From NCBI GenBank assembly GCA_010645155.1, contig CM021316.1:3996616-4060615 (forward strand): a DNA stretch of 64,000 bases, read 5' to 3'. A model generated the notes under the pieces. That model did not search any database. It had not been told where the DNA came from and saw only the letters and a program-made list of their open reading frames with translations. Source of the stretch: Tigriopus japonicus. Taxonomy: Eukaryota; Arthropoda; Copepoda; Harpacticoida; Harpacticidae. A program made the position numbers and the translations under genes. Below, piece by piece: positions 57,402 through 64,000 of the stretch (within the stretch, counting starts at the first letter, position 1; the number at the start of each line of letters is the position of its first letter).

Positions 57402-57590
57402 GAGGCCATTGTTGATTGTTGTCATTTTGCCTGCCTTGTTTGCAGCTGATACTGGCCAAAGTTGCCCATGGGTTGCGTGAAAACTCAAATATTTCCAAAG
57501 AATATCAGAAAAACTTGCCTATGCAAGTGGAAGATCATAGTACAAACTTCAGTGCATTGGACTTATTTGGGCAAGTTTCAAACACAGGGT
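57402..57590 (+). repeat. E-family repeat, single arm
   Basis: Matches 42711-42905 with about 80% identity by eye, starting AGGCCATTGTTG. It abuts the 5' end of the LINE ORF1. Confidence 0.65.
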
Positions 57591-57599
57591 GGGCATAAT

Positions 57600-58240
57600 G
57601 AAGATTTTGTTGGACAAATAACACCTGTCGAATACGGTCCTTTAACGAGCAGCTGACTGGGAGGTCACAGTACATAAGACTGAGAGGTCACCTTACTAAT
57701 AGAGCTCCCGAATTTGCACCTTGACACAAAAGCTTGACCTATTTTCGAACTTCTCAATGTTCATTGGACATATAAGAACTGGAATTTTGTTTCATAATGC
57801 TCAAAGGTTGCACGTTATTTTTATTTTACTGGTTGCGCTTAAAAGATTCTATAGCAAAGGTTGGATGGAAAACTTGTTTTTTCCATGGTGCGTTGTGCCC
57901 AAACAAACAAATACAGTATGTTACAGCCAAAATCAAACAAGCCTTAAAGATGATTAGATATATTCAAAGTTCTCATAATTAAGGGATCAAAACACAAATA
58001 ACTGAACAAAAATGTCACACGAGTACGGCTCTTCACCCCTATTCAACTTCAGAACGGCCGACCTTTCAAAATGTGTTGAATCAAAAATAGGTCAATCTGT
58101 TAGATCGGAGACACGTGATTGCTATCACGAAACCTCTTTTCACATGAGGAATCCGGACAACGATATCTGGCTCTCCAAAGCCGCTTCCGGTTTGGATCTG
58201 AAACACTTCACTCTAATCTCTTTAGATCTTCGAAGTCCAT
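57600..58240. other. Interval 3' of a BEL/Pao element, nothing recognised
   Basis: The 3' LTR of the Pao element should lie here on the - strand, but without the 5' copy in the window it cannot be delimited. Confidence 0.4.
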
Positions 58241-58248
58241 TCTGGACA

Positions 58249-58850
58249 TCAAAAAATAAGTTTGTTCACTGGGCGATGGTACTCGGGAGTGGAAAAGTCA
58301 CAACATTTCCTTTCGCCAATGCGATCTCCAAATTTGATTTTGACACTTCGAATGGTGCCGTTGGGATCCGGGAAAGCTTCAACAACTGTTGCTAGCCTCC
58401 AAGGGTTACGAGGCTGATTGTCATCTTTGAGAAGAACAATGTCCCCCAATTGCAAATTTGCTTTGCCCTTGTTCCATTTTGTCCGCAGCTAGAGCGATTC
58501 CAGATATTCACGGTGAAATCTTGTCCAAAATTGCTCTGCTAAAAATTGCGTTCGCCTCCACTGGCGCCGGCAATACACATCATGACGTTGAAATTGACGG
58601 GGAGGTGGAAGTACAACGCTGGTTTTCTGGGTAGCATCATCATAGGGTTCAGAGGAATCGGGCTAGTGGGGTCGCTCAAACACTCTACAGTGAGAGGACG
58701 GGAGTTAACGATGTTCTCAACCTCGCACATTAAGGTGTGAAATGTCTTGTCGCTCATTATGTGGCCATGGTCTTTCATTAGGGAAGCAAGAATTGAAACG
58801 ATGGATTGAATTTAGCGTTCCCAAATGCCACCAAAGTTACCCCATGTTCC
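58249..58850 (-). pseudogene. BEL/Pao pol C-terminal end
   Basis: The - strand begins with NFGGIWER and an IVSILASL block, then MCEVENIVNSRPLTV, and after frameshifts the C-terminal domain (GDIVLLKDDNQPRNPWRLATV and IRSVKI). These are the end of the integrase and the Pao-specific tail domain. It belongs with 59089-59158 and 62669-64000, which supply the earlier parts on the same strand. Confidence 0.85.
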
Positions 58851-59088
58851 AAAATTAAGGTAACACTTACAAAAATGGGCATAACTTTTAACTGAAAGAT
58901 ATTCGTGGACATCGAATAAAAGGTTTCATGATCTTGAGAGTCTACCAGTTGCTGATGTTTACTTTAAACATCATTTCCTTCACCCTGAACAACATGGAGA
59001 CCGAGCGCCAAATGGTGATCGACATGGCGTCGCGCGGAATGACAGTGACGGAGACCTCCAAGGCCATGGGAGGGCCATGGAACGTCCT
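58851..59088 (+). pseudogene. Tc1-like element 5' end inside BEL/Pao
   Basis: The + strand reads METERQMVIDMASRGMTVTETSKAMGG, a helix-turn-helix of the Tc1/mariner transposase N-terminus, preceded by about 140 bp of possible leader. It replaces the zinc and catalytic core of the Pao integrase, so its insertion was followed by deletion of its own 3' part and of about 1 kb of Pao. Confidence 0.6.
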
Positions 59089-59165
59089 CATACACTAACC
59101 ATTTTAATCGTCCCCCAACGCGGAGAACTCCAAAGTCATCTACAAAAGGGCAGAGCTTGGCTAGG
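59089..59165 (-). pseudogene. BEL/Pao pol linker, between two insertions
   Basis: LAKLCPFVDDFGVLRVGGRL and KWLVYEDV on the - strand. Its right end joins 62662 in frame when the 3.5 kb element is removed; its left end is cut by the Tc1-like piece. Confidence 0.88.
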
Positions 59166-62100
59166 CACGGATCACTAGAAGAAGTGGATGTTGAACGAAT
59201 TTTCGTCATGACCCAAAGTGGGCCGACAATGAAGTCAATAGAGGCATTGAGCTTAACCTCAGAAAAAGAGCCTTTATTATCTAAGAGTAGATGGATTTTC
59301 ATGTTATATACTCTTACCAATGTGAGAGGCCTATTTTCTAGATCCTGCATGGATTTGACAAGTATTACTTGTTAGCTTTTGCATGAAACTGCACATTGGG
59401 TGGCTTCAAGTTTGAGCCTACATTTTACAAGGATCATCAATGATCAGTCAGAGCTTGAAAAGAAATACTGTTCTTTTTTGTTATTTTATAACTGTTTTAC
59501 CTTTTATTTATATGCATTATATATTACTTTTTATTTCATTTTAGTGAGGTTTTAGTAAAAACTCAAAAATCACCATTACTTTTCCCCTACTCCACTTGGT
59601 TTGACACATTTCACGTTAATTTTTTGGGTGCTTCACGAATTGCAACCTAGTGTCGTGCATAAGTTAAGCTTTAACCATAAATTATAACACAGTGTGAGGC
59701 CCATGAGCGCACATGCAAGAATAATTCTGCCGAGAAAAAGCACTTGGTTGGCTCTAAGTGGGTTGCACATTTTTAATTGCTTTTACTAACATTTTAGGTA
59801 AAATGAACAAAATACAACCCCAGAAAAAGTATTTCCATAAGTTAATAATCATCTTCATTACTTAATCATGGGGCAAAAATAACAAAACTAACAACTAAAT
59901 GCCCCAATAATTATCAGATCAAATTTTGATGTAGCAACAAGCTCATTAAACGAGTTTGATGTTGAAATAGCTCCAAATATAAATTCAAATTGTTGAAGTT
60001 AACTCTTTCAGGACAAAACTTTTGTTACACACTGTACACGTGAAATATCTATAAGGTAGAAAGGTACTATAGCACTGGTATTAAATACAACAAATTTAAT
60101 GTGTTATATTGTATGACCGTGACTATATCAAAGGTTAAATTTTTGGTTGCCACACCACACAATTGGAATGAAAGGGCTTAGGTTATTCATAACTTCGGCT
60201 TCTTTTACTACTTTGTGATGTTATGAATGTGCATGAAAATCGTCAGAACAACTTTGCCGGTTTACATTGGAAAGAAAGAAAGTTTCACACAAACAGCATA
60301 AAAATTCTTCATTTTTTATATTTAGTCTACTTAAGTAAGAACTTGGGGAAAGTGGGATTGAGCTCTAAAGAAGAAAAGAACGGGATCTTGTTATTCTTGT
60401 CTCTAAATCTCTTACATATGAGTAGGGCCCGGAAAAATATTTGCCAAAAAGTGACAAAATATCACATATACATTATTTTCTTCAAAAGCCCAAAATATTT
60501 CAAAAACAAGCCGGATATTTCAGAAGTATTTTTTTGACACCGCCTTTATTTGGTATTTTTGGGTGTCCACCAATATTCCAAATTTGCTTTTGGTGAATTT
60601 GATGGATTTGGCCGTTTTTGGAGGCATACTTGACATGAAATTCATTTAACAACGTAATTTTCAATTTGCCTCAATAGATGTTGCAGTTTTTTTGGATATG
60701 ATTGTAGTTTTGGTTGTGAATATCTAATTGCAGTACAAATGCCATTTTTGAGAAATTTGGTATTTTGGATGCATTTTGGGTAAGTTGTATTGGTCATTCA
60801 TTTATTTTCCTCAATTTTGCCTGAAATATATTTTCTAACTTGTACTCGTGAAAACTTTCATTTTTTCCTTGAAACAGCCAAAATATTTAAAAAATTGATG
60901 AAAAATTGAGAAATATAAAAAAAAAATATTTTAAAGAATCGATTTCCGGGCCCTATGTATAAACTTTCTATAATCATGTATCAACTGGGAAGAATACAAT
61001 TGCAAGAAGTAGATGAAATAACTTAGATATAAAACTAACTTAGTAATAAAACTATAAAACGAAAAAGTTATAAAACTTTGCGATGGAGTATTTGACAACT
61101 CCAATGTAAAATCAACTTGGAAAGTTCTTTCTTGTCTAGTTTCAAGTATCACATCCATAGTGGGCCTTAGTATTAATTACTGTTAACATTGGCACTAAAG
61201 CCAATTCAACTTCCAAAGTACAACTATCCCTTACTTTGGGTCTCACATATTTATGCTCATTTTTTATACATACCCACTTGAAAGATGCTTTTTCAACCGG
61301 TGACAATGATATCAAATCAAGGAAACACGTTCAATATTCTTTAGTCTTTTGGAAGACATTGGTTGGAGCTTTTTTTCTTAAATCACTTCACATCACTAAA
61401 AACTAACAGAAGAAAAAATGCCGCAAGCAACTTCACACTGACACAATTTCAGGAAGGTTAAGTTTGATGAAACAGACAATGAAATTGCTGTCTTTCCCAA
61501 CAAGCTTGGCTTGATTGTGAACACATTTGAGATGAGCATTTCTGGGTTTTTAAAGGAGGCAAAAGAAGCCTTGGATTGAACTGTTTTTATGATGATAAGG
61601 GTGACCATTCTAGAAATCGATGACTGAATTTGGAACCAGTGTGACATGATGTTTGCAAATGAATTTGAACCTTAATAGAGAATGTGAAATAAATATATCG
61701 GTGTAACAATTTCCCCCCATAAGTGGAGACAAACAAAAGGGAGGTAAAAGCTCAAAGTCAATCACATATTGGTCACATATTGATACTCATTTTACAATTG
61801 TCATCTTAAGTATGCAAAAGTATATTATCCTAACCAGAACATTAGCTTTAAGTAAAGTCACTTGACGTAACTGTCTTAAGAGATTTATACGCATATATTT
61901 CTTGACTAGGTTTAACAAACCCCCCCACCAAGCACTTGCTTATCTTCTCATTTTGGCTACCCTACTGTTCCTCTGCACTTCGGCCTAGCCGACCAGCACA
62001 GATATGAGGATAAAAGGGCTAGATTTCACTAGATTTGGAATTGTTCACAACCTCTATTGATGTAAATGGCCAGTGGTTACTTTTACAATTCAATCCATGA

Positions 62101-62668
62101 ATGGGCATGAAACTATCATTGGACATTAAATTGAAAAGAAAATGGCTAGCACGTCTTTCTCCAATTATCTCCAGTTTTTTCCGAACTCATGCTACTCATG
62201 ACTAACAGCTTGAGAGGCAACGAAGCAGACCAAAAGGGCGCGAAATTTTGAATTGGAGTTCCACTCTAAATCAAGAACTAAATTTTGAAATCTAATTTGC
62301 CACTCATCAAATGGATGTTTGCGCACTTTTTTCACATCAACGTAATTACAGGGTTCTAAACGTTGATAATTTTTTTTTTTTCTATTTCATTTGATTCGCT
62401 CTTAATAATTACGCATGTTATAAGCATTAAAGACTAAGAAATGTTATACTTTAAGCCAAATATTTGTTTATAAAAGAAAAATAAAGATCCAAAGGTGTAA
62501 AATGAAACCGTAATTGAAGAACTAGATAATATCGGTGCAAAAATTAATGCTTATTATATCTTAGAATGCTGTAAGGTGTTGATTTGCACATCGGCCCACT
62601 AGGGGTCACCAAAAGCTAAAAACAAATTTCGTTCAACATCCATATCTTCTAGTGATCCGTGGGCTAGG
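59159..62668. mobile_element. 3.5 kb TIR element with 7-bp duplication, no recognised coding capacity
   Basis: Element 59166-62661 (3,496 bp) starts CACGGATCACTAGAAG and ends with its inverse. The inverted match runs about 70 bp with gaps (GTGGATGTTGAACGAA near the start, AGTGGGCCGA about 55-70 bp in). It is flanked by GGCTAGG at 59159-59165 and 62662-62668. Removing it with one GGCTAGG joins the two Pao halves in frame. The interior is AT-rich; its longest open frames (60223-60537 +, 61396-61647 -) resemble nothing I know. A smaller element is nested at 60424-60954. A 7-bp duplication is unusual; P-type and Dada-type transposons are reported near that length. Confidence 0.85.
60424..60954. 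mobile_element. Small TIR element nested in the 3.5 kb element
   Basis: Starts AGGGCCCGGAAA and ends TTTCCGGGCCCT, a 12-bp perfect inverted repeat, 531 bp apart, with AT-rich non-coding sequence between. The flanks do not show a clean 8-bp duplication. Confidence 0.65.
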
Positions 62669-64000
62669 CAACTTCCAGCTTTGACCATAAATCTTTTCTT
62701 CGCTTGTCCACTCGTTAGTTTGAGATTTTCGATCATTCCAATTTCTTGATCAAACGCTTGTCTCTGTGTTTTCTTGATGAGTATTTGTTCAGCCTCTTGA
62801 ATAGCAATAGCACTTAAGGATACTAGTGGTTGAACAGCATTTCTTTTGGCTCTAAGAAAGCTAACAAACTGAAGCCACACAGCCATCGATCTCTTCAGAC
62901 GGTACCAATTTGAATAGCGTTCAACCATCATTGTGAGGAAATCCTTCACTTGTAAGCCCGTTGCTCGAACTAGCACCTCCATCTTGAGCTCAGGGTCGTC
63001 ATTGTCAACTGGGTATTCTGTCAAAGTTGGGCATTGCCAAAAACAATCCAGTTCTCATAAAAATTTGGGACCTTGGAACCAGCGATGTTGGTTTGTAATT
63101 CCAAGGCAATTTAATCCACGGGAACATTCGTCGGCTGGATTTTGAGCGTTATCCACGTGGCGCCATGACTTGTTGGACGACAATGATCGACTTTTTCTCA
63201 CACGATTTGCCACAAATAAATGGAAACGACGCTCTTGATTAGCTATGTATCCAAGCACCACCGTACTGTCAGTCCATAGGTACGTTTCTAAATTGTCCAC
63301 ATAAAGTTCAGTCTTAACTTAACTTTAACTTAACTCTTAACTTGTTCTGTCGAAGTCACACTGAGCAGGGCAGCCACAAGCTCCATTCTGGGAATCGTGG
63401 TGGGCTTCTTGGGCGCGACTCAAGATTTGCCAGCCACAAAACTGACATCGACATTCCCAGACTCATCCTCAAGCCTTAGATACAACACTGAGCCGTATCC
63501 ACGGGTAGAACCATCACCGAAGCTATGCAATTAGGCCGATCGAACCTTGCCAAACTCAGGACTCTTGAATAATCGAGGGATTGTCACCTTGTGTATGTAG
63601 GTGAAGAAGTAAATGCAACCACCTCTTCCACCTCTGCTCGATGGCATTTGGAACCACGCCATGCCATTCCATCTTTAGAGCACAAGTATCCTGATGAAGA
63701 ATTCTTCCAAGGAGCAAAAAAGGTGCAGCACCACCCACGGGATGATTAACGCTCGCTATCATAGCAGGCATAGACCGTTGGGTGACCTTTGAATCCTTGA
63801 CATCAATCCGAAATCCTAGCGTGTCTTCCCGAATGTTCCATACAACTCCAAGCGCTCTTTCGGTTGTTTTCTCAGCGGCTTTAATGTCAACGTCTTTTAG
63901 ACACACACCTCGCAATTCTTGAGGCATCAACCTCAAAAACTCAGCTGAGTTCGAGACGAACTTTCTCAAACGAAATCCACCCTTGGAGCACAACTTGACC
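62669..64000 (-). pseudogene. BEL/Pao pol: RT end, RNase H and linker, continuing past the window
   Basis: The - strand enters from the window edge with the Pao RT-to-RNase H connection (FRLRKFVSNSAEFL, ERALGVVWNI, GRILHQD, RWKRWL). RNase H follows: LHSFGDGSTRGYGSVLYL, TTIPRMELVAALL, YLWTDSTVVLGYI and a WRHVDNAQNPADECSRG block with its acidic residues. A linker with QEAEQILIKKTQRQAF ends at KAGSCLA, where the 3.5 kb element begins. Frameshifts occur near 63550 and 63310 and an in-frame stop near 63525. Confidence 0.88.

Noticed and set aside
1..64000. CRISPR arrays, rRNA genes, bacterial operons
   Set aside because: None seen; the direct repeats present are tandem arrays without spacers or LTRs, and the coding context is animal.

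Overview
This is nuclear DNA of a multicellular animal, most likely an arthropod. A crustacean is my guess from the host genes plus the repeat mix; that is inference. It is AT-rich, the host genes have spliceosomal introns, and most recognisable coding sequence belongs to broken transposable elements. Nothing looks prokaryotic: no operons, no CRISPR.

Host genes. (1) A Rab-family small GTPase on the + strand (13477-14347, two exons, 220 aa). (2) A cyclin A gene on the - strand. Exons 2-5 lie at 36307-34663. I propose exon 1, with the start codon and a destruction-box-like motif, at 48724-48443. The two parts are separated by a 12.1 kb first intron packed with small transposons and tandem repeats. 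The joined reading frame is 560 codons.

Layout. 1-3.45 kb: a LINE with ORF1, endonuclease and RT, on the - strand. 4.67-7.16 kb: Gypsy and BEL/Pao scraps, a MITE and a hAT-like element. 8.6-10.6 kb: a second hAT-like copy with a perfect 8-bp target duplication, a tRNA-derived SINE, a BED-like zinc finger scrap, a deleted MITE and LINE scraps. 11.8-13.3 kb: a LINE 3' end and a dead mariner/Tc1 transposase. 13.5-14.35 kb: the Rab gene. 16.2-18.2 kb: two truncated LINEs. 20.48-27.11 kb: a complete Gypsy LTR element, inserted in a LINE (20.37-29.08 kb) and itself carrying a 1.66 kb insertion. 29.6-33.4 kb: an Env-like membrane-protein fragment and a BEL/Pao pol pseudogene carrying a long-TIR element. 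34.66-48.72 kb: cyclin A. 49.4-49.65 kb: a 36-bp tandem array upstream of cyclin A. 50.2-51.0 kb: a BEL/Pao scrap split by a TA-flanked MITE. 53.1-57.6 kb: a LINE broken by two insertions. 58.2-64 kb: a BEL/Pao element split by a 3.5 kb TIR element with no recognisable coding capacity.

The most informative feature is nesting. Several insertions can be undone on paper: removing the insert and one target duplication restores the reading frame of the element it hit. This fixes the boundaries and target duplications of five otherwise anonymous elements. One MITE can also be compared with an unoccupied copy of its target elsewhere in the window. The 3.5 kb TIR element, the 1.66 kb insert family and the long-TIR family with a CGCGGGCGG core are the best candidates for undescribed mobile DNA.
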